Assembly (NCBI RefSeq): GCF_023074075.1
Contig: NZ_JADPKT010000097.1
Location: forward strand, 18,898-82,897
Origin: Bradyrhizobium sp. 138
GTDB taxonomy: Bacteria; Pseudomonadota; Alphaproteobacteria; Rhizobiales; Xanthobacteraceae
Length of the DNA stretch: 64,000 bases
Direction of reading: 5' to 3'
Position 1 is the stretch's first letter. The number at the start of each line of letters is the position of its first letter. The position numbers were made by a program, and so were the translations under genes. Below the pieces are notes generated by a model, which saw only the letters and a list, made by a program, of their open reading frames with translations, was not told the DNA's origin and made no database searches. This document shows, in pieces, positions 56,234-64,000 of this stretch.

Positions 56234-56965
56234 CTACGAAGTCTTCATCGTGTGAATGCCGCATTCTGTCTTGGCTCGGCCGCGCCAGCGACCGGCGCGT
56301 TCATCCTCGCCCTCGGCCGTTCTGCTCGTGCAAGGCATACACCCGACCGACCGGAAACCGGAGGCGGCCAGTGGATGACGCGGCAATTTGGCGCGGACGA
56401 AGATCGCCTCAAGTTCCTCGCGCGAGACGTTGGCGAACGGGTTGAACTTCAACCGAGCGCCGTCGTCCTCGACCACGGGAATGTCGGCGCGCGCATTGCC
56501 CTGGAAACGCTTGCGGCCGTTGAGCCAGGCCGAGAACGGCTTGAGTGCACGCGCCAGCGGTTCCACCTTGCGGATGCGGCAGCAGGCGTCGGGATCGGAG
56601 AACCAGAGGTCACGGTCGGGATCTTCGCGCGACAGCGCTTCTTCCGCAGGCTTGATCGAGCGGACGTCCTTCAGGCCCAGCGTCGCGATCAGCGTGTCGC
56701 GATAGGCGAGCGTCTCCTCGAACAGCCAGCCGGTGTCGAGGAAGACCACGGGGATCGCCGGATCGACGTCCGCCATGACCTTCAGCAGCGTTGCCGATTC
56801 CGTGCCGAAGGACGAGACCAGCGCCAGCTTGTCGCGCCCGACCGTTTTCAGCGCTGCGGCGATGATCTCCGCGGGCGAGGCATCGCGCAGGGCGCTATCA
56901 AGCTCGTCCGCCGAGGGCAGCGCGGACACGGATGTCGTCGAGAGCTGAGGCGCGATCGCGTTCAC
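56234..56965 (-). CDS. cysH: APS/PAPS reductase (phosphoadenylylsulfate reductase family), iron-sulfur type
   Basis: 243 residues. It has a PAPS-reductase fold with VSSFGTESATLLKV (50-63), VVFLDTGWLFEETLAYRD (73-90) and the catalytic ECGIH (Cys235). Four further cysteines, C128-C129 (DACCRIRK) and C209/C212 (GCMPC), form the CC...CxxC ligand set of the 4Fe-4S cluster that marks the APS-reducing subgroup. The GTG start overlaps the DUF934 stop (GTGA). It reduces activated sulfate to sulfite. Confidence 0.94.
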   Translation of the reverse strand: MNAIAPQLSTTSVSALPSADELDSALRDASPAEIIAAALKTVGRDKLALVSSFGTESATLLKVMADVDPAIPVVFLDTGWLFEETLAYRDTLIATLGLKDVRSIKPAEEALSREDPDRDLWFSDPDACCRIRKVEPLARALKPFSAWLNGRKRFQGNARADIPVVEDDGARLKFNPFANVSREELEAIFVRAKLPRHPLAASGFRSVGCMPCTSRTAEGEDERAGRWRGRAKTECGIHTMKTS

Positions 56966-57477
56966 GTGCCGACACCTTCGGAGTGACGGAGCTGCATGCG
57001 CCGGTGCAGCGCCGTGATGCGGCCGTCGCCGGTCGGCTGGTAGAATACCGAATAGCGCTTGGCGGTCTGCATGAAGGCTTCGGCGTCGGCCTGCTTCTTG
57101 ACCTCGAAGGAATCGAAGCCGGCGCGCAGCATGAACACGAACTGGTCGCGCAGCACCTGGCCGGTGGCGCGCAGTTCGCCGCGGTAGTTGTAACGCTCGC
57201 GCAGCAGGCGGGCCTGGCTGTAGGCGCGGCCGTCGCGGAACGTCGGGAACACCAGCGCGACCGTCGCGAGCTTGCCGAGATAGGGCACGAGCTCGGCGAT
57301 ATCGCGACTGTTCGGCCAGATCACGCCGAGCTTGCCGGCGCGCTTGAGCAACGCATCCGCCTCGCCGAGAAACCGCTCGGCCGGCACCAGGATGTCGCCG
57401 CCCTCGGGCAGCGGCGTGTCGACGGCCAGCTTGACGAAGCTGTCGTCGGCGATCTTTCCGCCGTTAACGAGTGGCAT
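56962..57477 (-). CDS. DUF934 family protein of the sulfite-reduction operon
   Basis: 171 residues from the ATG at 57477, inside the end of cysI (14-base overlap). It contains VIWPNSRDIAELVPYLGKLA and FPTFRDGRAYSQARLLRERY, then GQVLRDQFVFMLRAGFDSFE, the usual DUF934 blocks. It has no cofactor motif of its own. The family is nearly always placed between cysI and cysH, which points to assembly of, or electron transfer to, those enzymes; the mechanism is unknown. Confidence 0.88.
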   Translation of the reverse strand: MPLVNGGKIADDSFVKLAVDTPLPEGGDILVPAERFLGEADALLKRAGKLGVIWPNSRDIAELVPYLGKLATVALVFPTFRDGRAYSQARLLRERYNYRGELRATGQVLRDQFVFMLRAGFDSFEVKKQADAEAFMQTAKRYSVFYQPTGDGRITALHRRMQLRHSEGVGT

Positions 57478-59119
57478 AGACGCGCTCCTTGAAGGGTTCG
57501 ACACCGAGGCGCTTTACGGTGTCCATGAACAGCTCCTCCGGCCGCTCACGCAGTGCCAGATAGGCCTCCACGACGTCTTCGATGACATCGGCGACTTCGT
57601 CGAATTTGACACCGGGCCCAATCAGCGTGCCGAGCGCGGCGTTCTCGTCGGCACGGCCGCCGATGGTGATCTGGTAGACTTCCTCGCCGTTCTTCTCGAC
57701 GCCGAGAATGCCGATATGGCCGACATGGTGGTGGCCGCAGGCATTGATGCAGCCGGAGATGTTGATGTGGAGCCGGCCGATCAAATTGGCGAGCTCGTGA
57801 TTGGCAAAGCGCCGCGTCAATTCCTGCGCGATCGGGATCGAGCGCGCATTCGCCAGCGAGCAATAGTCCAGACCCGGGCAGGCGATGATGTCGGTGATCA
57901 GATTGACGTTCGGGGTCGCGAGCCCGAGCTTGTCGAGCGCCTTCCACAGCGCCGGCAGGTCGCGTTTGGCGACATGCGGCAGCGCCAGGTTCTGCTCGTG
58001 GCCGACGCGGATCTCACCGAAGGAATATTTGTCGGCGAGATCGGCAAGCGCGTCCATCTGCTCGGCGGTGGCATCGCCCGGAGGCGCGCCGATCGGCTTC
58101 AGCGAGATCGTGACGATCGAGTAGCCCTGCACCTTGTGCGGGGCCACCGAGTTCTTGCGCCACGCCTCGAAATCCGGATCGGCCGCGGCCTGACGCAGCT
58201 CGTCCGGCATGTGCGGCAGCTTTTCGTAAGCCGGATAGGTGAAGCGCGAGCGGATGTCCTCGATCACCTCGTCGTCGATCTGGAGCGAGGAGTTGCGGAT
58301 GTGCTGCCACTCGTCCTCGACCTCGCGGGAGAACTTCTCGATGCCGAGCTCGTGCACCAGGATCTTGATGCGCGCCTTGTAGATGTTGTCGCGGCGGCCG
58401 TACTGGTTGTAGACGCGCAGGATCGCCTCGATGTAGCTGAGGATGTCGCGGCCATGCACGAAGTGCTTGATGGTCTTGGCGATGAACGGCGTGCGGCCGA
58501 GGCCGCCGCCGACCAGCACCTCGAAACCGGTCTCGTTCTTCTCGTTCTTGATCAGGCGCAGGCCGATATCGTGGATCTTGATCGCGGCGCGGTCGTGGTC
58601 CGAGGCGGTGATCGCGATCTTGAACTTGCGCGGCAGGAACGAGAATTCCGGATGCAGCGTGGTGTGCTGGCGGATCAGCTCCGACCAGATGCGGGGATCC
58701 TCGATCTCGCCGGGCGCAACCCCGGCCCACTGGTCCGAGGTAACGTTGCGCATGTTGTTGCCGGAGGTCTGCATCGCATGGATGCCGACCTTGGCGAGAT
58801 CCTCCAGCGCGTCCGGCAGCTCGGCGAGCTTGATCCAGTTGAACTGGATGTTCTGCCGCGTGGTGAAATGGCCGTAGCCGCGATCATATTTGCGCGCGAC
58901 ATGGGCGAGCGCCCGCAGCTGGTTCGTCGCCAGCGTGCCGTAGGGGATCGCGACGCGGAACATGTAGGCGTGCAGTTGCAAGTACACGCCGTTCTGCAGG
59001 CGGAGAATCTTGAACTCGTCCTCGGTGAGCTCGCCGGAGAGGCGCCGCTTCACCTGGTCGCGGAACTCCGAGACGCGCTCGTTGACGAGCGTGCGGTCGA
59101 TTTCGTCGTAAGCGTACAT
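57464..59119 (-). CDS. cysI: Nitrite/sulfite reductase hemoprotein (assimilatory sulfite reductase)
   Basis: 551 residues. It is a siroheme/4Fe-4S reductase with two ferredoxin-like half-domains. RGYGHFTTRQNIQFNWIKL and TSGNNMRNVTSDQWAG are in the N-terminal siroheme-binding part. The cluster cysteines are CPGLDYC (414-420) and SGCINACGHH (455-464). It makes sulfide from sulfite with siroheme supplied by CysG. No flavoprotein (CysJ) gene is adjacent, so reduced ferredoxin or another donor must serve. Confidence 0.94.
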   Translation of the reverse strand: MYAYDEIDRTLVNERVSEFRDQVKRRLSGELTEDEFKILRLQNGVYLQLHAYMFRVAIPYGTLATNQLRALAHVARKYDRGYGHFTTRQNIQFNWIKLAELPDALEDLAKVGIHAMQTSGNNMRNVTSDQWAGVAPGEIEDPRIWSELIRQHTTLHPEFSFLPRKFKIAITASDHDRAAIKIHDIGLRLIKNEKNETGFEVLVGGGLGRTPFIAKTIKHFVHGRDILSYIEAILRVYNQYGRRDNIYKARIKILVHELGIEKFSREVEDEWQHIRNSSLQIDDEVIEDIRSRFTYPAYEKLPHMPDELRQAAADPDFEAWRKNSVAPHKVQGYSIVTISLKPIGAPPGDATAEQMDALADLADKYSFGEIRVGHEQNLALPHVAKRDLPALWKALDKLGLATPNVNLITDIIACPGLDYCSLANARSIPIAQELTRRFANHELANLIGRLHINISGCINACGHHHVGHIGILGVEKNGEEVYQITIGGRADENAALGTLIGPGVKFDEVADVIEDVVEAYLALRERPEELFMDTVKRLGVEPFKERVYATR

Positions 59120-59130
59120 AAGTGCGTGCC

Positions 59131-59448
59131 TTAAACCTGGGCCGGCTGTCCGATGGTGACGCCGGTGCGGCGGATCTGTTCGCGCAGATTGCCGGGAACG
59201 ATCTTGCCGTCGTCGCCGATCTGCACCGGTGCGATATAGGGGCCGATCGCGCCGACGTCATCGGCGACGGACTCCGCAAGCAACGCCTTGGCCTCGTCGG
59301 AGTTGCGCACGATCGCGGCTTCCGAGAGGTCCACGGACCAGCTCTTGGCAGCGGTGCGGTACACCACGATGCCGTCCCAGGTCCGGTTGGCGGTCACGAT
59401 CGAGGGGCCGGCGATCTTGATCTTCTTCTGTTCAAGCGGGGAGGTCAT
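59131..59448 (-). CDS. DUF2849 family protein
   Basis: 105 residues. It contains ANRTWDGIVVYRTAAKSWSV, then SEAAIVRNSDEAKALLAES and DVGAIGPYIAPVQI, the DUF2849 pattern. Soluble, with no metal-binding motif. It is locked between cysG (ATGA overlap) and cysI (11-base gap), so it is certainly expressed with them. Its function is not established; a role in sulfite reductase activity or electron supply is an inference from invariable linkage. Confidence 0.88.
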   Translation of the reverse strand: MTSPLEQKKIKIAGPSIVTANRTWDGIVVYRTAAKSWSVDLSEAAIVRNSDEAKALLAESVADDVGAIGPYIAPVQIGDDGKIVPGNLREQIRRTGVTIGQPAQV

Positions 59449-60869
59449 TCGGCTGCATCCAGGAGGTCAGAGATGATTTGCTTTGGGGATTGGCGGCGAA
59501 GCGAGCCGGCATGCCGGACCACCTCGCCGATGATGAGGATGGCGGGACCGCCTTGGGTCCGTCGCACCAGTTCGGGCAGATCGCGCAGCGTGCCGATCGC
59601 GCCCTGCGCGTCGGGACGGCTGACGCGGGCGAACACGCCGACCGGCGTCTCCGGCGAGCGGCCGGCGGCAAATAGGCCGGCACGGATCGCAGGTGCGGCG
59701 GTCATGCCCATGTAGACCACGACGGTCATCTTGGTGTCGGTCAATGTCGACCAGTCCACGACTTCCGCATCGCGCGCCTTGTGCGCGGTGAGGAAGGTGA
59801 TGCGGGTGGCTTCATGACGATAGGTGAGCGGCACCTCGAAATCGGCGGCGCCACCGAGCCCTGCGGTGATGCCGGGAATGACCGAATAGGCAACGCCGGC
59901 GGCGCGCAACGCTTCCACCTCTTCGCCGCCGCGGCCGAACACGAAGGGATCGCCGCCCTTCAGCCGCACCACGCGCTGGCCAGATTGCGCGGCCTCGATC
60001 ATGCGCTTGTTGATGGCGTCCTGGCCGATGCCGGGCTTGCCGACACGACGACCGACCGCAACGCGCGTGGTGTCGCGGCGGATGCGATCGAGGATTTCAG
60101 GCGAGACAAGCTCGTCGTGGAAGACGATGTCGGCGTCCTGCAATGCGCGCAGCGCCTTGATGGTGAGCAGATCGGGATCGCCGGGGCCGGCACCGACCAG
60201 CGCGACCGAGCCCTCCGGCTTGTCCGCACGCGCGAATTCAGATGGATTGGAAATGGCCTTGAGCGCCGCATCCGCCTCGGCCTTGCGGCCGGCGAGCACG
60301 GCGGCGCCGATCGAGCCGTCGATCACCCGCTCCCAGAACCGGCGGCGCAGCGGAAACTCGGCGATGCGCTCGTTGATGGATTTGCGGAAGGTGCCGATAA
60401 ACTCGGCGAGCTCGCCGATGCGTGCCGGAAGCAGCGCCTCGATCTTCTCGCGCACGCGCCGCGCCACCACCGGCGAGGTGCCGCCGGTGCCGACGGCGAC
60501 CACGACATCGCCGCGATCGACGATGGCCGGGAAGATGAAGCTGGAATGCTCGAGATCGTCCATGACGTTGACGGGCAGGCCGAGCGCCTTGGCCCGCGCC
60601 GACATCGCAACACCGACGTCGCCTGCTCCTGCGCAGACGATGGCGATGACGCCCGAGAGATCGGCGGTGAGCGGATCACTGGTGGCGGTCTCGATGCGCG
60701 TTGCGTCGTCGGAGCCGAGGCCAAAATCCCGATTGCCGTCGATCGCATGCACGCGGATGCGCGCGCCGGCCGAGGCGAGCACGCGCAGCTTGGCGCGCAA
60801 AAGCTCGCCCGCGCCGATGAGGACCACCGGACCGGCCTTGAGATCGAGAAACACCGGCAAGAACCGCAT
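59445..60869 (-). CDS. cysG: Siroheme synthase, multifunctional CysG
   Basis: 474 residues from the ATG at 60869. The N-terminal precorrin-2 dehydrogenase/ferrochelatase part has VVLIGAGELLRAKLRVLASA (14-33) and VAVGTGGTSPVVARRVREKI. The C-terminal SUMT methyltransferase part has VALVGAGPGDPDLLTIKAL (about 224-242), VRLKGGDPFVFGRGGEEVEA and PLTYRHEATRITFLTAH. It makes siroheme from uroporphyrinogen III for CysI. It heads the minus-strand operon cysG-DUF2849-cysI-DUF934-cysH. Confidence 0.95.
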   Translation of the reverse strand: MRFLPVFLDLKAGPVVLIGAGELLRAKLRVLASAGARIRVHAIDGNRDFGLGSDDATRIETATSDPLTADLSGVIAIVCAGAGDVGVAMSARAKALGLPVNVMDDLEHSSFIFPAIVDRGDVVVAVGTGGTSPVVARRVREKIEALLPARIGELAEFIGTFRKSINERIAEFPLRRRFWERVIDGSIGAAVLAGRKAEADAALKAISNPSEFARADKPEGSVALVGAGPGDPDLLTIKALRALQDADIVFHDELVSPEILDRIRRDTTRVAVGRRVGKPGIGQDAINKRMIEAAQSGQRVVRLKGGDPFVFGRGGEEVEALRAAGVAYSVIPGITAGLGGAADFEVPLTYRHEATRITFLTAHKARDAEVVDWSTLTDTKMTVVVYMGMTAAPAIRAGLFAAGRSPETPVGVFARVSRPDAQGAIGTLRDLPELVRRTQGGPAILIIGEVVRHAGSLRRQSPKQIISDLLDAAE

Positions 60870-61011
60870 ACGATACTCGCTTCCCCCAATACGGGGTTGA
60901 CTGGAATTATTTTCTATATATGTGTCGTTTCGAGCGCGCAAAGAGAAAATTTTTTCTTCTCCCTTGCGCTGCGACTATAGAATTTTCGCCTCCAAACGCA
61001 AAGTGGCAGAG
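60870..61011. promoter_or_regulatory. Divergent cysG/cysD promoter region with imperfect dyad
   Basis: The spacer between the divergent sulfur operons is markedly AT-rich. On the plus strand TTGACT (60898-60903), 16 bases, then TATGTG is a possible promoter. GCGCAA at 60936-60941 and TTGCGC at 60964-60969 form an inverted pair, with the arms extending into AGAGAAAA and TTTTCTTCT. The symmetry and shared location suggest one operator for both operons, but the regulator is not encoded nearby. Confidence 0.45.
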
Positions 61012-61908
61012 ATGCATCTTCTCAAGGACGATTCCGCTGCAGTCGGAGTGAGCAGCCCGGCCCCCGTCGGACGGTCGGGCTCGCAAGAATTTTCTGCTGA
61101 TGTTGCGCCCAGCATGGACCATCTCGACCAGCTCGAGGCGCAGAGCATCTACATCTTCCGCGAGGCCTTCGCCCGCCTGAAGAAGATCGCGCTGCTGTGG
61201 TCGCTCGGCAAGGACTCCAACGTCATGATCTGGCTGGCGCGGAAGGCCTTCTTCGGCAAGATGCCGTTCCCGGCCCTTCATGTCGACACCGGCAAGAAGT
61301 TTCCGGAGATGTATCGCTTCCGCGATCATTACGGCAAGGAGTGGGATCTCGATTTGCGCGTCGAGCCCTGCCCGCCGATCGATGCCGTCGACCCGACGCT
61401 GCCGCCGGCCGCCCGTTCCGCCGCGCGCAAGACCGAAGGCCTCAAGATGGCACTCGGCAAGTTCGGCTTCGACGGCCTGATCGCCGGCATCCGCCGCGAT
61501 GAGGAAGCGACACGCGCCAAGGAGCGCGTGTTCTCGCCGCGAGGCCTCGAAGGCAATTGGGACGTGCGCGACCAGCCGCCGGAGTTCTGGGATCATTTCA
61601 ACGCCTCGCCGCCGCAAGGCGCACATTTGCGCATCCATCCGATCCTGCATTGGACCGAGGCCGACATCTGGGCCTACACCAAGCGCGAGAACATCCCGAT
61701 CATCCCGCTCTATCTGTCGCAGAACGGCAAGCGCTACCGCTCGCTGGGCGATCAGGACATCACCAACCCCGTCGCCTCGACAGCATCCAGCATCGACGAG
61801 ATCCTGATCGAGCTCGAACAGACCAAGGTGCCGGAGCGCGCCGGTCGCGCGCTCGACCACGAGACCGAGGATGCCTTCGAGCGCCTTCGCGTCGCCGGCT
61901 ATCTCTGA
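61012..61908 (+). CDS. cysD: Sulfate adenylyltransferase subunit 2
   Basis: 298 residues from the ATG at 61012; an ATG at 61114 would remove the poorly conserved first 34 residues. The ATP-pyrophosphatase P-loop is LLWSLGKDSNVM (about 61-72), and FPALHVDTGKKFPEMYRF, GIRRDEEATRAKERVFSPR and IHPILHWTEADIWAYTKREN follow in the family order. With the CysN GTPase it makes APS from sulfate and ATP. The next gene begins 20 bases after its stop. Confidence 0.95.
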   Translation: MHLLKDDSAAVGVSSPAPVGRSGSQEFSADVAPSMDHLDQLEAQSIYIFREAFARLKKIALLWSLGKDSNVMIWLARKAFFGKMPFPALHVDTGKKFPEMYRFRDHYGKEWDLDLRVEPCPPIDAVDPTLPPAARSAARKTEGLKMALGKFGFDGLIAGIRRDEEATRAKERVFSPRGLEGNWDVRDQPPEFWDHFNASPPQGAHLRIHPILHWTEADIWAYTKRENIPIIPLYLSQNGKRYRSLGDQDITNPVASTASSIDEILIELEQTKVPERAGRALDHETEDAFERLRVAGYL

Positions 61909-61927
61909 TCAAGGACGCGAGCGCGTT

Positions 61928-63844
61928 ATGAACATGATCGTCACCCCGACTTCGCCCGCCACCCCGAACGGCACCACGCGTCCGCAGGTGCGCATCGTCA
62001 TCGTCGGCCATGTCGACCACGGCAAGTCGACGCTGGTCGGCCGCCTGCTGCACGAGACCGGCAGCCTGCCCGACGGCAAGCTGGACATGCTGAAGGCCGT
62101 CAGCGCGCGGCGCGGCATGCCGTTCGAATGGTCGTTCCTGCTCGATGCGCTCCAGACCGAGCGCGACCAGGGCATCACCATCGACACCACCCAGATCCGC
62201 TTTCGCACCAATTCGCGCGACATCGTGCTGATCGACGCTCCCGGCCACGCCGAATTCCTCCGCAACATGATCACCGGCGCCTCGCAGGCCGACGGCGCTG
62301 TGCTGATCATCGACGCGCTCGAAGGCGTGCGCGACCAGACCAGGCGGCACGGCTATCTCCTGCATCTGCTCGGCGTGAAGCAGGTTGCGGTTGTCGTCAA
62401 CAAGATGGACCGCGTCGACTTCTCTGCTGACCGCTTCAAGGAGATCAGCGACGAGATTTCAGGGCACCTCAATGGCCTTGGCGTGACGCCGACGGCCGTG
62501 ATCCCGATCTCCGCGCGTGACGGCGACGGCGTTGCCGAGCGCACCGGCCGCATCTCCTGGTACAGGGGACCGACGGTGGTCGAGGCGCTGGACGCCCTCG
62601 AGCCGGCGCGGCCGCTGGAAGCGCTGGCGCTGCGCCTGCCGGTTCAGGCGATCTACAAGTTCGACGATCGCCGCATCGTGGCGGGCCGCATCGAATCCGG
62701 TAGCCTCAAAGCCGGCGACGAGATCGTGATCATGCCGGCCGGCAAGATCGCCAGGATCAAGACGGTCGAGAGCTGGCCGACGACGCCGGTCGCAGGACGG
62801 CAAGGAGCCGGCCGCTCGGTCGGCATCACGCTGGACCGCGAGCTGTTCATCGAGCGCGGTGACATCATCGCGCATTCCGGCAGCTCGCCTCGCGAGACGC
62901 GGCGGCTGCGCGCGCGCATCTTCTGGCTGCACGACAAGCCGCTCGCCAAGGGCGATCAGCTCCTGGTGCGCAGCGGTCCGAAGGAAAGCCGCGCCACCGT
63001 GGTCGCGATCGAGAAGGCGGTCGATCCCGGCGAGCTCTCGAGCAGCGAGAACAAGGCGATCGGCCGCAACCATGTCGGCGAGATCGACATTTCTCTGTCG
63101 AATCCGATTGCCACCGATCCCTATACCGAGAACCCGCGCACGGGCCGCCTCGTGATCGAAGTCTCCGGCCGCATCGCCGGCGGCGGTCTGGTACTGTCGG
63201 TCGATGCCGGCCAGCGCGCCGTGCCCGTCGACATCGTGCCGGTGGAATCGGCGCTGCGTCCCGACGAGCGCTCCGCGCGCTACCGCCACAACGGCGCCGT
63301 GGTCTGGCTCACCGGCCTGCCGGCCTCCGGCAAGTCGACGCTGGCAAAAGCGCTGGAACGTCGGTTGTTCACCAATGGCGGCTCGCCGATCCTGCTCGAC
63401 GGCGACACGCTGCGCGCCGGGCTCAACAGCGATCTCGGCTTCTCCACCGCCGATCGCAGCGAGAACATCCGCCGCCTCGCAGAAGTCGCGACGCATCTCG
63501 CCCGTAACGGCCACATCGCCATCGTCGCCGCGGTCTCGCCGGCCCGCGAGGATCGCGCGACCGCGCGCCGCATCGCCGACACCGCGTTCCGCGAGATCCA
63601 TGTCGCAGCACCTGCTGAAGTGTGCGAGGAGCGCGACCCCAAGGGCCATTACAAGAAGGCCCGTGCCGGCGCGCTGGCTTCGTTCACCGGCATCGGCAAC
63701 GACTACGAGACGCCGCAAGCGGCCGAGCTCGTGATCGATACGTCGAAGCGGACCGTGGCCGAGGCGGCGGACGAGATCGAGCAGATGCTGAAGGCATCAG
63801 GCGTGCTGTTCGACGAGCTCGTGGACCTCGCCGCGAATATTTGA
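61928..63844 (+). CDS. cysNC: Bifunctional sulfate adenylyltransferase subunit 1 / adenylylsulfate kinase (CysN-CysC fusion)
   Basis: 638 residues from the ATG at 61928. The GTPase part has GHVDHGKST (27-35), the DAPGH box (about 104) and NKMD (about 158), followed by EF-Tu-like barrels to about 440. The C-terminal APS kinase has the P-loop LTGLPASGKSTLAKALE (about 460-476), LLDGDTLRAGLNSDLGFS, and the family KGHYKKARAG segment as PKGHYKKARAG. The fusion, NodQ-like in organisation, makes APS and then PAPS, the sulfuryl donor for sulfated molecules. Confidence 0.95.
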   Translation: MNMIVTPTSPATPNGTTRPQVRIVIVGHVDHGKSTLVGRLLHETGSLPDGKLDMLKAVSARRGMPFEWSFLLDALQTERDQGITIDTTQIRFRTNSRDIVLIDAPGHAEFLRNMITGASQADGAVLIIDALEGVRDQTRRHGYLLHLLGVKQVAVVVNKMDRVDFSADRFKEISDEISGHLNGLGVTPTAVIPISARDGDGVAERTGRISWYRGPTVVEALDALEPARPLEALALRLPVQAIYKFDDRRIVAGRIESGSLKAGDEIVIMPAGKIARIKTVESWPTTPVAGRQGAGRSVGITLDRELFIERGDIIAHSGSSPRETRRLRARIFWLHDKPLAKGDQLLVRSGPKESRATVVAIEKAVDPGELSSSENKAIGRNHVGEIDISLSNPIATDPYTENPRTGRLVIEVSGRIAGGGLVLSVDAGQRAVPVDIVPVESALRPDERSARYRHNGAVVWLTGLPASGKSTLAKALERRLFTNGGSPILLDGDTLRAGLNSDLGFSTADRSENIRRLAEVATHLARNGHIAIVAAVSPAREDRATARRIADTAFREIHVAAPAEVCEERDPKGHYKKARAGALASFTGIGNDYETPQAAELVIDTSKRTVAEAADEIEQMLKASGVLFDELVDLAANI

Positions 63845-64000
63845 GGGGCCGACCTCGCGCTACGTCACCGTATCGTCGTGGCCAGGACAAAGCCAATAGT
63901 CCCGTCATCCTTGTATGGGGAATGAGTTGTCAAGAGGGCGTCGTTTGTTGGAGGCGGTCTTGGGCGCCGAGGCGAGGAGCGGTCAAGGTTGGCCGTAGGC
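63845..64000. other. Right-edge intergenic segment, nothing assigned
   Basis: About 155 bases after cysNC. It contains a possible open frame from an ATG at 63922 that runs to the edge, and a minus-strand TTGACA word near 63930-63935, but neither reading resembles a protein or promoter I recognise. It could be the margin of a mobile element or repeat; not determinable here. Confidence 0.3.

Noticed and set aside
57332..59134. 600-codon plus-strand open frame
   Set aside because: It is antisense to cysI, has the same biased composition, and shows no motif or ribosome-binding site.
63922..64000. Start of a further gene at the right edge
   Set aside because: The frame is only 26 codons before the window ends, is Arg/Trp-rich and matches nothing recognisable; too little to call.

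Overview
The window looks like chromosome of a Bradyrhizobium-type alphaproteobacterium (order Rhizobiales). The basis is the high G+C of most of the sequence, the Rhizobiales gene neighbourhoods (zapA next to a 5-formyl-THF cyclo-ligase gene; tkt-gap-pgk-fba; an RcdA/DUF1465 gene near rpmE; cysG-DUF2849-cysI-DUF934-cysH) and several families of mosaic palindromic repeats I associate with Bradyrhizobium. The species assignment is inference; no rRNA, tRNA or CRISPR array was seen.

Layout. Bases 1-5,600 are an AT-richer accessory segment. It holds the end of an unrecognised gene, a frameshifted cytochrome c remnant, and a four-gene co-directional cassette of secreted coiled-coil proteins: three small ones with a cysteine pair and one of 983 residues. 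I recognise no described system in this cassette, and it is the best candidate for something undescribed. From 5.6 kb onward the sequence is housekeeping-like. 5.6-8.3 kb carries ymdB-like, 5-FCL, a probable 6S RNA, zapA and DUF4164, all on the minus strand. 8.7-18.4 kb is a central carbon block: transketolase, GAPDH, PGK, class II and class I fructose-bisphosphate aldolases, then a ThiE-like gene, a Sel1-repeat protein and an inositol monophosphatase.

18.4-33.3 kb contains a solitary AAA ATPase, an RND efflux pump (adaptor plus permease), a CFA-synthase-like methyltransferase, a MotA/ExbB plus OmpA-like envelope pair with a coupled acetyltransferase, an ABC exporter, rpmE, rcdA, a candidate anti-Shine-Dalgarno sRNA, DUF1192 and a quinone oxidoreductase. 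33.4-49.5 kb contains two c-di-GMP signalling proteins, GalU, a lytic transglycosylase, a DUF459 protein without the expected serine, stress and envelope proteins, an SDR/TfdA divergent pair, YqgE, a DsbD-N-like protein, a polysaccharide flippase and a TauE/SafE exporter.

49.6-63.8 kb contains 3-hydroxybutyrate dehydrogenase with a patatin-like hydrolase, a CAP lipoprotein, and a nearly complete assimilatory sulfate pathway: the sbp-cysT-cysW-cysA importer, cysH, DUF934, cysI, DUF2849 and cysG on the minus strand, and divergent cysD-cysNC on the plus strand. Together these would import sulfate, activate it to APS and PAPS, reduce APS to sulfite and sulfite to sulfide, and make the siroheme that CysI needs.

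Limits: everything was read by eye. Start codons are chosen from Shine-Dalgarno context and family lengths, RNA elements rest on visible pairing and synteny, and no database search was run.
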